64,000 bases of DNA from Proteles cristata cristata (lineage: Eukaryota > Chordata > Mammalia > Carnivora > Hyaenidae): the NCBI GenBank assembly GCA_017311185.1, contig JAESUZ010001750.1:248001-312000 (forward strand), written 5' to 3'. The stretch's first letter is position 1. Each line of letters starts with the position of its first letter. The position numbers and the translations under genes are program-made. Shown piece by piece: positions 12,651-24,800 of this stretch. Under the pieces are notes generated by a model. That model saw only the letters and a program-made list of their open reading frames with translations, was not told the DNA's origin and ran no database searches.

Positions 12651-12787
12651 GTTTTTTTTTCTTTTTTTCTTTTAAAGGTAGTTCATGAGCCTTAAGAAGT
12701 ATTCTCTCCAGATTATAAAAGGCTAAAACTGTTTAATAGGAACAATCTCGGACAAGCAGAAACAGCTCCGATTTGGAGGATCAGAGC
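12651..12787 (-). other. Unidentified A-tailed, hairpin-rich insert in an L1
   Basis: L1 text stops after AAATCATATGG and resumes at CTTTCTCTTTCTCTGAGTG. The extra ~135 bp begins with a T-rich tract (an A-tail on the minus strand). On the minus strand the unique part folds into three successive stem-loops: GCTCTGAT/ATCGGAGC, TGTTT/AAACA and AGCCTT/AAGGCT. It could be a retrocopy of a small RNA or of an mRNA end. I do not recognise the family, and the TSD is obscured by T-rich flanks. Confidence 0.5.
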
Positions 12788-13236
12788 TTTCTCTTTCTCT
12801 GAGTGACTTATTTTGCTAAGTATAATTTACTCCAACTCCATCCACATCATTGCAAATGGCAAGATTTCATTCTTTTTGATGGCTGAGTAATGTTCCATTG
12901 TATTCCATTGTATGTGTACAATATCATAGGTTTATCCATTCATTGGTTGATGGACATTTGGACTCCCTCCATAGTTTGGCTATTTGTTGATAATGCTGCC
13001 ATAAACATTGGGATGTATGTACCCCTTTGAAACTGTATTTTGTATCTTTTGGGTAAATACCTAGTGCAATTGCTGGATCATAGAGTAGTTCTATTTTTAA
13101 CTTTTTGAGGAACCTCCGTACTGTTCTCCAGAGTGGCAGCACCAGTTTGCATTGTTACCAACAGTGCAAGAGGGTTCCCATTTCTCTGCATCCTCACCAA
13201 CATCTGTTTTTTCTTGTGTTGTTAATTTTAGCCATT

Positions 13237-13442
13237 CTTTAAAAATTTTTTAATGTTTATTTATTTTTGAGAGAGACAGACAAACAGACAGAGCACGAGC
13301 AGGGGAGAGGCAGAGAGAGAGGGAGGCACAGAATGCAAAGCAGGCTCGAAGCTCTGAGCTACCAGCAGAGGCCAAGCTTGGCTTGAACCTATGACCTCAC
13401 CTGAAGTCATTTGCTTAACTGACTGAGCTACCCAGGTGCCCC
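13237..13442 (-). mobile_element. CanSINE nested in the 12.4-17 kb L1
   Basis: Reverse CanSINE ending in CTACCCAGGTGCCCC. TSD AATTTTAGCCATT at 13224-13236 and 13443-13455, perfect over 13 bp and made of L1 sequence, so the SINE is younger than the L1. Confidence 0.95.
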
Positions 13443-14326
13443 AATTTTAGCCATTATGATAGATGTGAGGTGGTCTTTCATTGTGCTTTGATTTGTATTT
13501 CCCTAATGATGAGTTATATTGAGCATCTTTTGTGTGTTTGTTAACCATATGGATGTCTTATTTGTAAAAGTGTCTATTCACGTCTTCTGCCTATTTCTTC
13601 ACTGGATTTATTTGTATTTTGGGTGTTGAGTTTCATAAGTTCTTTATATATTTTGGATACTAACCCTTTCTCTTATATGTCATTTTCAAATATCTTCTTC
13701 TATTCAGTAGTCTGCCTTCTAGTTTTGTTGATTGTGTCCTTCACTGTGCAAAGGTTTTTATCTCCAGTCCCAATAGCCCATTTTGCTTTTGTTTCCCTTG
13801 CTCCAGCGACGTATCTAGTAAGAAGTTGCTATGGCTAAAGTCAAAGAGGTTGCTGCCTGTAGTGTCCTGTAGGATTTTGAAGATTTTCTGTCTCACATTT
13901 AGGTCTTTCATTCATTTTGAATTTGTTTTTGTGTATGGTATAAGAAATTGGTTCAGTTTCATTCTTCTGCATATTGCTGTCCAGTTTTCCCAACACCACT
14001 TTCTTTTCCTTTGGATTATCTATTTCCTGCTTTATCTAAGATTAGTTGACCGTATGGTTGTGGGTTCATTTCTGGGTTTCCTATTCTGTTCCATTAATCT
14101 ATGTGTCTGCTTTTATGTTGGTACCATACTGTTTTGATGACTACAGCTTTATATTATAGCTTGAAATCTGGAATCATGATGCTTCTAGTTTTTTTTTTTT
14201 TACCCTTCTTTTTCAGGATTGCTTTGGAAATTCAGGTGGGGTCTTTTGTGGTTCCATACAAAATTTAGGATTGTTTTTTCTAGCTCTGTGAAAAATGCTG
14301 GTGGTCCTTTCTCTAATTTAATTTTT

Positions 14327-14534
14327 TTTAATGTTTTTTTTTTCTAAGAGAGAGAGAGAGAGACAGCGTAAGCAGGGGAGGGTCAGAGAGAGAGGGAGTC
14401 ACAGACTGAAACAGGCTCCAGGCTCTGAGCTGGCAGTCAGCACAGAGCCCGATGCGGGGCTCGAACCCACGAACCGCGAGATCATGACCTAAGCGAAAGT
14501 CGGACGCTTAACCGACTAAGCCACCCAGGCGCCC
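14327..14534 (-). mobile_element. Young-subfamily CanSINE nested in the same L1
   Basis: The minus-strand copy shares diagnostic features with the SINEs at 29.2 and 44.6 kb: GGCTTAGTCGG, CTTTCGCTTAGG, GCTGACTGCCAGCTC and CAGTCTGTGACTCC. Perfect 16-bp TSD CTCTAATTTAATTTTT at 14311-14326 and 14535-14550. Confidence 0.95.
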
Positions 14535-16968
14535 CTCTAATTTAATTTTTAAAATTTTATTTATTATTTTTTAAAATTTATATCCAAGGTAGTTAGCATA
14601 TAGTGCAACAATGTCTTTAGGTCTCAAATGAGTCTCTGGTAGGCATTGTATAGTTTTTTTTTTTTTTAATCCATCTGGTAATCTGTCTTTTGATTGGAGC
14701 ATTTAGTCCATTTACATTCAGATTGATTATTGAAAGATATGAGTTTAGTGCAATTGTGTTACCTCTAGTGTTGGTGTTTCTGATGATTTGTCTGTTCCTT
14801 TCTAGTCTTTGTTGTTTTTGGTCTTTTTTCCTCCACTTAAAGAGTTCCCCTTAAAATTTGCCAGTTTTTGTCTTGGAAACTCTTTATCTCTCCTTTTATT
14901 CTGAATGACAGCCTTGCTGGAAAAAGCATTCTTGGCTGCATATTTTTTCCATTCCGCACATTGAATATATCCTGTCATTCTCTTGGGCCTGGCAAGTTTC
15001 TGTGGACGCATCTGCTGAGAACTTGATATGTCTTTCCTTATAGTTTAAGTAAGGACGTTCCCCCGCTGCTTTGGTTGTCTGTGTATTTTGTGAATGTGAC
15101 TATGTTATGCCTTGATGAGTGCCAGCTTTTGTTGAATTTAATGGGAGTTCTCTGCTTCTCAGATTTTAATGTCTGTGTCCTTCCCCATATTAGGGAAGGT
15201 TTCAGCTATAATTTGTTCAGGTAAACCTTCTGTCCTTTTTTTTTTTTTAATCTCTCTTCCTCTTCTGGGACTCTTATCATAACTCCTATGATATACATGT
15301 TATTCCATTTTAATATGTCACTGAGTTCCCTAAGTCCACCTTAGTGATTCATTACCTTTGTTTCCTCTTTTTTTATTTCAGTGCCACTATTTTTCATAGT
15401 TTTATATTTTATATCACTAACTCATTCATCTGTTTTGTTCACCCTTGCTGTCATGGCATCTGTTTGGGTTTGCATCTTGGTTATGGCATTTTTAATTTCA
15501 GCCTGACTAGATTTTAGTTCTTTTATCTCTGTCTCAGAGATAAAATTTAAAAATTTTCAAAAAAGTAAAGGAAGGTAGATCCTAGGTATATTTTGTTCTG
15601 CTTGATAAGAGAAGCTTGATAGACAAAAGTAAAAAAAAAAATTAAAAAATAATGAAAAAATAAAGTGCTCTTTCTGTATCTAAAAAAAAACCAAAACCAG
15701 AAACAAAACAAACAAAAAACCCCAAAGTAAGCTAGATCCTCTTTCTCTTAAGAGCTAAAGCTTTGCAGCACTCTATAATCAGTAGACTTAATGGGTAGAA
15801 GGGAATTGGGCTGGTCTTGTGTGGAAGGGACTTGTTCTGATTCTCAGGCCAACTTACTCTAGTGGACATGTGCTTGGAGCACTCAGGGAGGCAGGATTTG
15901 GTGTAGTGGCTCCATTCTTCACTTGGTGGTGCTGCTTAGCTCACTGAGGTCAATTAGTGCTGGTGGTCTAGGGATAAAAATGGCTTCACCTTGCTCTCTA
16001 GTCGTCCAGAGCAGGAAATTCCTTTTCTTTCAGATGTTTAGTCACACCTCCTGTGTTTTGGCTTCCGTCAGATCCCTGCCTTCACCCTGTGTCTGAACTG
16101 TCCACCTATCAGGCAGCATCCCCTTCCTGTGTTTTATTTCAGGCATGGCAGTGTTTCAACACTCCACTCTCCAGAGATCCCCATGGCTGTGACCTGCACT
16201 GATTCTGCATGTCGCCTTGCAGTGGTCAGTGCTAGCTCATCCTAGAAAGTAGTCTGGCCACTGCACAGTGGCTTGGAGTTTATGGTAAACTGCAACACAC
16301 AGCTGGTCCCAGGGTTTACTGCCATCAGCCTGTGTCTATGTTACTATACTGGTGAATAGGGCAGCTCAGTGGCACCTACAGGGTCTTGCCTATAGAGAGG
16401 CTGTATCACCACTACCAAATGCAACCCAAGTAGGGAAACCGCTTCTCCCTGTGGGACCCCTGGGACCCTCCGACTGCACCTCTCCATTCTAAGGTTCTAC
16501 CCTGCTTCCTCCCTGGAGCACAAGCAGGAGCTGATCTCCAAAACTTCAGACTCTGTGCTCCACTATTTATGAGAAACTGGTGGTATTGAAACTCTCTCCT
16601 TTTTTCCCTGCCAGTGGTTTTGGGAAACAGTTTTTCTCTGCAGTCCCTTGTGCATGTTTTCATTCTTTTTCACTCTTTCTCTCTCTGTAGCTGCTCTTTC
16701 CATGACCAGAGCTCCCTCCCCAGCGTAGCACCCACAGCTCTTTTTTTCCCATAAATCAACTCTCTGATGTTTCTACTTTCCAGGGGTCTTTTTTTGTTTG
16801 TTTGTTTGTTTTTTTTTCTGTTTGTAGAGGTGCAGCTTTGTTCTCTAGGACTTACAATCAATTTCTTGGGTGTTCAGAATGATTTGATATTTATCTAGTT
16901 GTTCCGGGGAGGAGAGAAGCTTAGAGTCTCCCTACTCCTTCTCCATCTTAACTGCTTTCCTTCCAATG

Positions 16969-17638
16969 TTTTATAGTTTAATATTATTTTTAGTTTTACT
17001 GTTATTTCCTTGTTTCATAGTCCATCACCTTTAGTCAATATCCTGACTCTTTCTTGTGTTTGGTAAGAGTAATAGCACTCATTCTGTTCTCTGTCTTTAA
17101 TTCTACATTTTACCTTTCACTGTTTACCTTTGTCATTTCTAATCTTACTCTTAGACAATCAAGGCTGTTAACATTTTAATTTTGATATTCAACCATAATG
17201 ACGTAATCTGCATTAGTTATTAGTTGACAATAAAATTTGAAAACCAATGCAGAACATTAATGTTACTGTGATGCTATATGTTTTATTTACATGATAGAAT
17301 AGTATGCTAAAATTGTATCTCCTTTCCCAATGGTCTCATGTCATAATCCATTGGCCAATCAAAAGGGAATAATTCCATGATCAAGGTCAAATGGATTTTC
17401 TTTTCCATTGCTTAAAAGTATGCTACCATTTGGTCTAGTTCCTCTTTGTTGTTTCATATATAAAAAAAGTATATGTATTTTATTTTCTTTAGAGATTCTG
17501 AATCTCTTTTTCAATTCTAGTAGTTGTTTCATGGAGTCTTCGCTTTTGTTTTTGCCACAGAAACATTTCTTCTCAAACTCTGTGTCTTCCTTTCAGTGAT
17601 GTAACTTGATTATCGTCTCCAGACATCTCTGGGTTAGG
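16969..17638. other. Intronic sequence with no recognisable gene
   Basis: Unique-looking AT-rich sequence downstream of the L1 TSD; no coding or RNA signal seen. Confidence 0.5.
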
Positions 17639-17654
17639 CACACCATATCCTTTA

Positions 17655-17871
17655 AAATATTTTTTTCTTTAATATTTTATTTATTTCTGAGAGAGAGACG
17701 GCATGAGCAGGGGAGGGTCAGAGAGAGAGGGAGACACAGAATCCAAAACAGGCTCCAAGCTCTGAGCTAGCTGTCAGCACAGAGCCTGACACGGGGCTCG
17801 AACCCACGAACTGTGAGATCATGACATGAGCCAAAGTCGGACGCTTAACTGACTGAGCCATCCACGTGTCC
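17655..17871 (-). mobile_element. CanSINE
   Basis: Reverse CanSINE with CACGGGGCTCGAACCCACG and GAGATCATGACATGAGCC. Imperfect 16-bp TSD at 17639-17654 and 17872-17887 (CACACCATATCCTTTA versus CACACAATATCTTTTA). Confidence 0.92.
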
Positions 17872-17887
17872 CACACAATATCTTTTA

Positions 17888-20344
17888 TCCCAATATTTCT
17901 CTACCTGGCATTTCCCCTCTTTCCTGCCATAAAACAGCTGTGTAGCAATCTCTTTCTCTGTGTGTCAAAATAAGGTGGGATTTACTCTATAGTCCAATAA
18001 CAAATCAGATGCTGCAGTTTTCTCCAGATGATTTCCTTGATTTCTTTGGACAAAAAAAAGGCCTCTTTTTTATGACTTGGGGGTAACTGTTGAGCTGCCT
18101 GCTGCTTTGCCAACAGTAATAGAGAAAGGGGAAAGGGGCACAGCATTTCATACACATGAATATAATTAATCACCCTGATTTCAGACCACTGCTAACTTCT
18201 GCCCTGTATTATCTCTAAGCCAGAGCCTCTTTGGTTTCCAATGGGCAGGGTGACTCTGATATCTTCTTCAGACTCCTCATGGCATATTGTAGACCATAGC
18301 TTTCTCCTCTTTTTTCATCAGTTAATACCCTTTCATCAGCTTTCTATCTTATAGAAGGCTTTCACATGCTGTTGGCTCTCCTTAGCAATTTTGTTTAGGT
18401 TTTTTCTTTCTTTTTTTGTACTTTTCTATTTCTATTTCTATTTCTGTCTCAGTGAGGTTTGGGAAAAGATCTGGTTAAATGAGTGCCCATTGTGCCATCT
18501 TGAAAGAACTGATGATGCTCAATGTGCTGTGTGTGTCAGTAGAGGGAATGGTCTGAGCAAAGTTAAATTAATAGGGTTAACAGGAGTATGAACATATTAT
18601 AGTTTACCTGGAACAGATAACAAATTAAGTGGAAATAAACAATTTAGGACTTGCTGATTCAGAGCTGAACCTGCCTTGAAACAGAAAATATGGAGCTTGA
18701 TATCTTAGGGATCAGAAAACAACTGTACATTCTTAAGCAATTGAGTGTTGTTATGAATATAGTCTAGAAGCTAAGTTTATTTATAAAAAGTATGAAACCT
18801 CTGGAGACCATTTTCTGGTCAGGTTTCTATAAAAAAACAGTTCTTTACTTTTATGTTTTTGGTTCAGTTTCAAGCATTTAACTTAAAAGTTATCTGATTT
18901 AAATAAATTGATGAATAATTTAAAGTACCTGGGAATTTATTTAACTGCTTTAAATAGTCACATATAACTAATAATGAGAGGAGATAATATTGTGTAGTAG
19001 TTAAGGTCTTTCTCTGCCTCCTCTACTATAATTGTATTAAATCTGAAGTTTTTAGTTCATGAATGACACATGGTAAGCTCTCAATAATTAGTAATTTTTA
19101 TAATAGGGTTGCCTTATATAGTTTCATGCTTTTCAAAACACCTTGACATATGACATGTTCTTTATAACAATCTCTATAAGGAATTGGGGATAGATATTAC
19201 TATTCTAATTTTATATATGATAGAATTGAGGTGGGGAAGAAAACATGCCAAATATCACACAATTCTTTTAGTGTTTTAAACAATATAATAGTTTTAATAT
19301 ATACTGGGTATTATTAATTCATCTGACCTATTCTAGCTCTTCCCTAGTGTGCCTTTAAGTGCTGAAGAGGTTGGAAAAAATAAAAATTACATTTCCCAGG
19401 CTCTCTTGCAGCTGGGAATGTGGTCCAGGCTTTGCCAAAAAGATGCATAGCAGTGAAACTTGGAGGGAAACAGCATCATGAGAGTTGCCCCACAAGGAGA
19501 AAGAGGTTCTTTTTACAGTCTAGTGGAAGATGCATATTTTTTGTGTGGCAATACTGGCAGAGGTTCTTAAGCCTGGTTTCTAATATCATAAATATTGAAA
19601 GACAAATGGTGACAGTTGCAGGGTTTTCACTAAAATAGAATGGTGGTGGTTTTGAAAGTTTTTCTTGGCTAATGTTCTTGTCTGAGTAGCATTCTGGAAA
19701 TTCTATAAATAAACTAATAACCCAGAACAAATTCCTTTCTATTAAAATTAGCTAGAGTGGGTTCTGTTATTTGTAACTATTACCCCTGTCAGATACATAT
19801 GCCAAGACCAGGTTTGTCTCTCATGAGCATATTCATATTAACCAAGACATGAAGCTTATAATATAAAATTAGGACTGATTCCTAACTTAAAATACAGTTA
19901 TTATGTAGAACAATGAAAATAAATAAAGAAAAATAAAATGAAGGAAAATTAAGTTATTATTTAGAGCAAAATACACCCATACAACCAGTATGCTTTCTCA
20001 TTATAGACAGACTGGTACTAGGAATATAAATAATAACCAGAAGATTGTTAAGGGAGTATGGAAATAGAACAAAGGAAGCTAGATAAAGGGGATACTTAAG
20101 TGGTATAAAGTTAAAATCATCAAGTTAATCTATAATTTCTATAAAATAATCTTACCAATGGGGTTATAGTATTTAAAATTTATCATATAAAGCTCTTACT
20201 GTTTTGGAAAGTGTTTGGGTAGATATCACCAACTTTTGTGATTTTTCTTTCTCTTGTGGTTGATGCAACCCCGTTTTAATCAACAGTGCCCTTCCTTAGA
20301 CATACGATTGTTTTTTTCTTTTAAACATCATGAAAATTTTAAAA
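17888..20344. other. Mostly unique intron with a MIR-like remnant
   Basis: No gene is supported. A weak MIR-like block (TTCTTTATAACAATCTC through ATGATAGAATTGAGG) lies near 19150-19265. Around 19390 the phrase ACATTTCCCAGGCTCTCTTG suggests another ancient repeat of unassigned family. Confidence 0.45.
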
Positions 20345-20361
20345 AAATGTTTAAATATAAA

Positions 20362-20561
20362 ATTTAATCTTTATTTATTTTTGAGAGAGAAGGGGGCAGT
20401 GGAAAGGGACAGAGAGAGAAGGAGACACAGAATCCAAAGCAGGCTCCAGGCTCTGAGCTGTAACCACAGAGCCCAATGCAGGGCTTGAACTCATGGACCT
20501 CAAGATCATGATCTGAGCCAAAGTTGGATGCTCAACTGGCTGAGTCATCCAGGCACACCCC
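20362..20561 (-). mobile_element. CanSINE
   Basis: Reverse CanSINE: a TTTATTTATTTTTGAGAGAG tail side, CAGGGCTTGAACTCATGG, and a head near ATCCAGGCACACCCC. Several mismatches to the consensus make it an older copy. The TSD is unclear. Confidence 0.85.
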
Positions 20562-20574
20562 AAAAATTTAAGTT

Positions 20575-20950
20575 TTTTCTTTTCAAATTTTCATTTAAAT
20601 TCCAATTAGTTAACATACAGTGTAGTATTGGTTTCAGGAGTAGAATTCAGTGATTGATCACTTACATACAACACCCAGTGCTCATTATAACTAGTGCCCT
20701 CCTTAGTACCCATCACTCATCTAGCCCATCCTCCCCCTCCCCCACCTTCCTCTATCAACCCTCCATTTATTCTCTATCATTAAGAATCTTCAATGGGTGG
20801 TTTCCCTAAATTTTATTAAGTTTTTAATTTTAATTCTAGTATAGTTAACATGCAGTGTTATATTAGTTTCAGGTGTACAGTATAGTGATTCAGCAATTCT
20901 GTACATTACTCAGTGCTCATCATGATAAGTGTACTCTTTAAACCCCATCT
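20575..20950 (-). mobile_element. Two tandem older L1 3'-UTR fragments
   Basis: Two successive blocks each show TAGTTAACATACAGTG- or ATAGTTAACATGCAGTG-like 3' UTR text, then CACCCAGTGCTCAT or CTCAGTGCTCATCATGAT (about 20583-20800 and 20810-20950). They represent two L1 3' ends, probably separate short insertions. Confidence 0.7.
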
Positions 20951-21429
20951 AGACATATTATTTTTGATTAATTTTTTGTTAAGGTTAGACACTGTGTGCA
21001 GCCCGAGATCCATTTTTTCTTAAGATTATGGATCATTTGACCCTAACAATGTAGTTCATCATTATCATGTTCTTGGATGTGAAGAGAAAATTCCTTTCTC
21101 TTTTGGGTTTATGTCTTCTCCAATCCATTGTGTATGTGATAACTACAGAGTTTAACTCCCAGGGGGTAGTTTTCTTTCCCATAGTTTCAAATGTCATTCC
21201 TCAATACTGCTGATAAGTAGAAAGTAGATCACTTAACATCCAGAATTCTAGTATTTCTCCCAAACCAATGTGAGCACTTTGGGCTGGAGATTTTTTGAGT
21301 TAATTCATGGTAGTATTTTTAGAGGATTGTAAAATGTTCAGACTTAACTGTCCATTCAACGCATTCCTCTAGAATCAGAACTTATTAACTCATTTCTAAC
21401 AAGAGTTTGTTTCTATCTTTCTTCCCTCT

Positions 21430-21608
21430 CTCTCCCTCCCTTCATGCCTTCTTGAAGTACAGTTGACAACACAATGTTACATGAGTCTCAGGTATATAAC
21501 AGTAATTTGGCATCTCTATGTCTTATGCTATATTCACCTCAAGTATAGCTACCATCTGTCACTATATAATGTTATTACAATACCATTGACTCTATTTCTT
21601 GTGCCTTA
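21430..21608 (-). mobile_element. Older L1 3' end, host of the full-length L1
   Basis: TGAAGTACAGTTGACAACAC and CACCTCAAGTATAGCTACC are L1M-type 3' UTR text. It resumes after the young L1 at 28065, so the young element split it. Confidence 0.7.
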
Positions 21609-21828
21609 CTTCTTAACTTTTTTTTTTTTATACAAATAGTTTATTGTCAAATTAGTTTCCACATAACACCCAGTGCTCATCCCCACAAGTGCCCTCCTCC
21701 ATGCCCCCCCCTCCTCCCCCCCACATCCACCAGTCCTCAGTTTTTGTCAGCATTCAAGAGTCTCTCATGGTTTGCCTCTCCCCCTTTCCCCCACCATTTC
21801 CGCCCTTCTTCTCCCCCTTGGTCCTCTG

Positions 21829-24800
21829 TTAAGTTCCTCCTAATCCTCCTATACGTGCACACATATGATATTTGTCCTTCTCTGCCTGACTTATTTCGCT
21901 CAGCATAACACCCTCAAGGTCCATCCATGTTGCTACACATGGCCAGATTTCATTGTTTCTCATTGCCATGTAGTATTCCATGGTATAGATAAACCACATC
22001 TTCTTGATCCATTCATCTGTTGATGGACACTTAGGCTCTTTCATGTTTTAGCTATTGTGGAGAGTGCTGCTATGAACATTGGGGTACATGTGCTCCTATG
22101 CATCAGCATTTCTGTATCCCTTGGGTAAATTCCTAGCAGTGCTATTGCTGGGTCATAGGGGAGTTCTATTGTTAGTTTCCTGAGGAACCTCCACACTGTT
22201 TTCCAGAGGGCTGTACCAGTTTACATTCCCACCAACAGTGTAGGAGGGTGCCCGTTTCTCCACATCCTCGCCAGCATCTAGAGTTCTCTGATTGGCTCAT
22301 TTTAGCCACTCTGACTGGCGTGAGGTGGTATCTCAGTGTGGTTTTGATTTGTATTTCCCTGATGAGGAGGGATGCTGAGCATCGTTTCATGTGTCTGTTG
22401 GCCATCTGGATGTCCTCTTTGGAGAAGTGTCTGTTCATATCTTCTGCCCATTTCTTCACTGGGTTGTTTGTTTTTCGGGCGTGTAGTTTGGTGAGTTCCT
22501 TGTAGATTCTGGATATCAACCCTTTATCTGATATGTCATTTGCAACTATCTTTTCCCATTCCGTTGGTTGCCTATTAATTTTCTGGGTTGTTTCCTTGGC
22601 TGTGCAGAAGCTTTTAATCTTGAGGAGGTCCCAACAGTTTATTTTTGCTCTTAATTCCCTTGCTTTTGGGGATGTGTCAAGTAAGAAGTTGCTGCGGTGG
22701 AGGTCAAGGAGGTTGTTTCCTGCTTTCTCTTCTAGGGTTTTGATGGTTTCCTGTCTCACGTTCAGGTCCTCTATCCATTTTGAGTTTATTTTTTGTATGG
22801 TGTGAGAAAATGATATACTTTCATTCTTCTGCACATTGCTGTCCAATTCTCCCAACACCATCTGTTAAAAAGGCTGTCTTTTTTCCATCGGATATTCTTT
22901 CCTGCTTTGTCAAAGATTAGTTGGCTGTATACTTTTGGGTCCACTTCTGAGTTCTCAATTCTGTTCCATTGGTCTATGGGTCTGTTTTTGTGCCAATGCC
23001 ATACTGTCTTGATGATGACAGCTTTGTAGTAGAGGCTAAAGTCTGGAATGGTGATCCCTCCCATTTTGGTTTTATTTTTCAGGATTACTTTGGCTATTCG
23101 GGGTCTTTTGTGGTTCCATACAAATTTTTGGATAGTTTGTTCTAGTTTTGAGAAGTATGCTGGTGCAATTTTGATTGGAATTGCATTGAATGTGTAGAGT
23201 GCCTTAGGTAGCAATGACATCTTAACTATATTTATTCTTCCTATCCATGAGCATGGAATGTTTTTCCACTTCTTTGTGTCTTCTTCAATTTCCTTCATAA
23301 GTTTTCTATAGTTTTCATCATACAGATCTCTTGTATCCTTGGTTAGGTTTATTCTGAGGTATTTTATGGTTTTTTTGTGCAATTGTGAATGGGATCAGTT
23401 TCTTGATTTCTCTTTCTGTTGCTTCATTGTTGGTGTATAAAAATGCAACCGATTTCTGTACGTTGATTTTGTACCCTGCAACTTGGCTGAATTCTTGGAT
23501 CAGTTCTAGTAGGCTTCTGGTGGAGTCTGTCGGGTTTTCTATGTAGAGTATCATGTCATCTGCGAAGAGTGAAAGTTTGACTTCCTCTTTGCCAATTCTG
23601 ATGCCTTTGATTTCCTTTGGTGTCTGATGGCTGATGCTAGGACTTCCAGCACTATGTTAAACAGCAGTGGTGAGAGTGGGCATCCCTGTCGTGTTCCTGA
23701 TCTCAGGGGGAAAGCTCTGAGTTTTTCCCCGTTGAGGATGATGTTAGCTGAAGGCTTCTCATAGATGGCTTTGATGATGTTTAAGTAGGTTCCTTCTATC
23801 CCAACTTTCTCGAGAGTCTTTATTAAGAAGGGATGCTGTATTTTGTCAAATGCTTTTTCTGCATCTATTGACAGGATCATATGGTTTTTATCTTTTCTTT
23901 TATTGATATGATGTATCACATTGATTGATTTGCGAATGTTGAACCAGCCCTGTAACCCAGGAATGAATCCCACTTGATCTTGGTGGATGATTCTTTTTAT
24001 ATGCTGCTGGATTCGATTTGCAAGGATCTTGTTGAGAATTTTTGCATCCGTATTCATCAAGGATATTGGCCTGTAGTTCTCTTTTTTTGCTGGATCTCTG
24101 TCTGGCTTGGGAATCAGAGTGATGCTGGCTTCATAAAATGAGTCCGGGAGTTTTCCTTCGCTTTCTATTTTTTGGAATAGCTTGAGAAGAATTGGGATTA
24201 ATTCTGTTTTAAATGTCTGGTAGAATTCCCCAGGGAAGCCATCAGGTCCAGGGCTCTTATTTGTTGGGAGATTTTTGATCACTGATTCAATTTCTTCACT
24301 TGTTATGGGTCTGTTCAGGTTTTCTATTTCTTCCCGTGTGAATTTTGGTAGTGAGTGTGTGTTTAGGAATTTGTCCATTTCTTCTAAGTTGTCCAATTTA
24401 TTGGCATATAATTTTTCATAGTATTCCCTGATAATTGCTTGTATTTCTGAGGGGTTGGTTGTAATAAGTCCATTTTCATTCATAATTTTGTCTATTTGGG
24501 TGCTCTCTCTTTTCTTTTGGATTAGTCTGGCTAGAGGTTTGTCAATTTTGTTTACTTTTTCAAAAAACCAACTCTTGGTTTCATTGATCTGTTCAATTGT
24601 TTCTTTGGTCTCGATGTTGTTTATTTCTGCTCTAATTTTTACTATTTCTCTTCTTCTACTGGGTTTAGGGCGTTCTTGTTGCTCTGCCTCTAGTTCCTTT
24701 AGGTGAGCTGTTAGATTTTGGACTTGCGCTTTTTCTAATCTCTTGAAATAGGCCTGGAGAGCAATGTACTTTCCTCTTAGGACTGCCTTTGCCGCATCCC

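Larger units (their letters stand above)
12362..16956 (-). mobile_element. Older carnivore L1 with 5' end present but ORF2 internally deleted
   Basis: The 12-bp TSD TTCCTTCCAATG lies at 12350-12361 and 16957-16968. Reading on the minus strand: a 5' end with an AAGATGGAG motif near 16940, a 5' UTR (about 16956-15560), a decayed ORF1 (about 15550-14800), the start of the endonuclease region near 14600, then a jump to the RT/C-terminal region at 14310 and on to the 3' UTR and tail near 12385. Roughly 2 kb of ORF2 is missing compared with the related copy at 37-42 kb. Two SINEs (13237, 14327) and a short unidentified insert (12651) lie inside. All frames are broken. Confidence 0.85.

Noticed and set aside
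19390..19640. Named ancient repeat around ACATTTCCCAGGCTCTC
   Set aside because: The phrase is reminiscent of an old mammalian repeat, but I could not assign a family or boundaries, so it is only mentioned within the surrounding intron entry.
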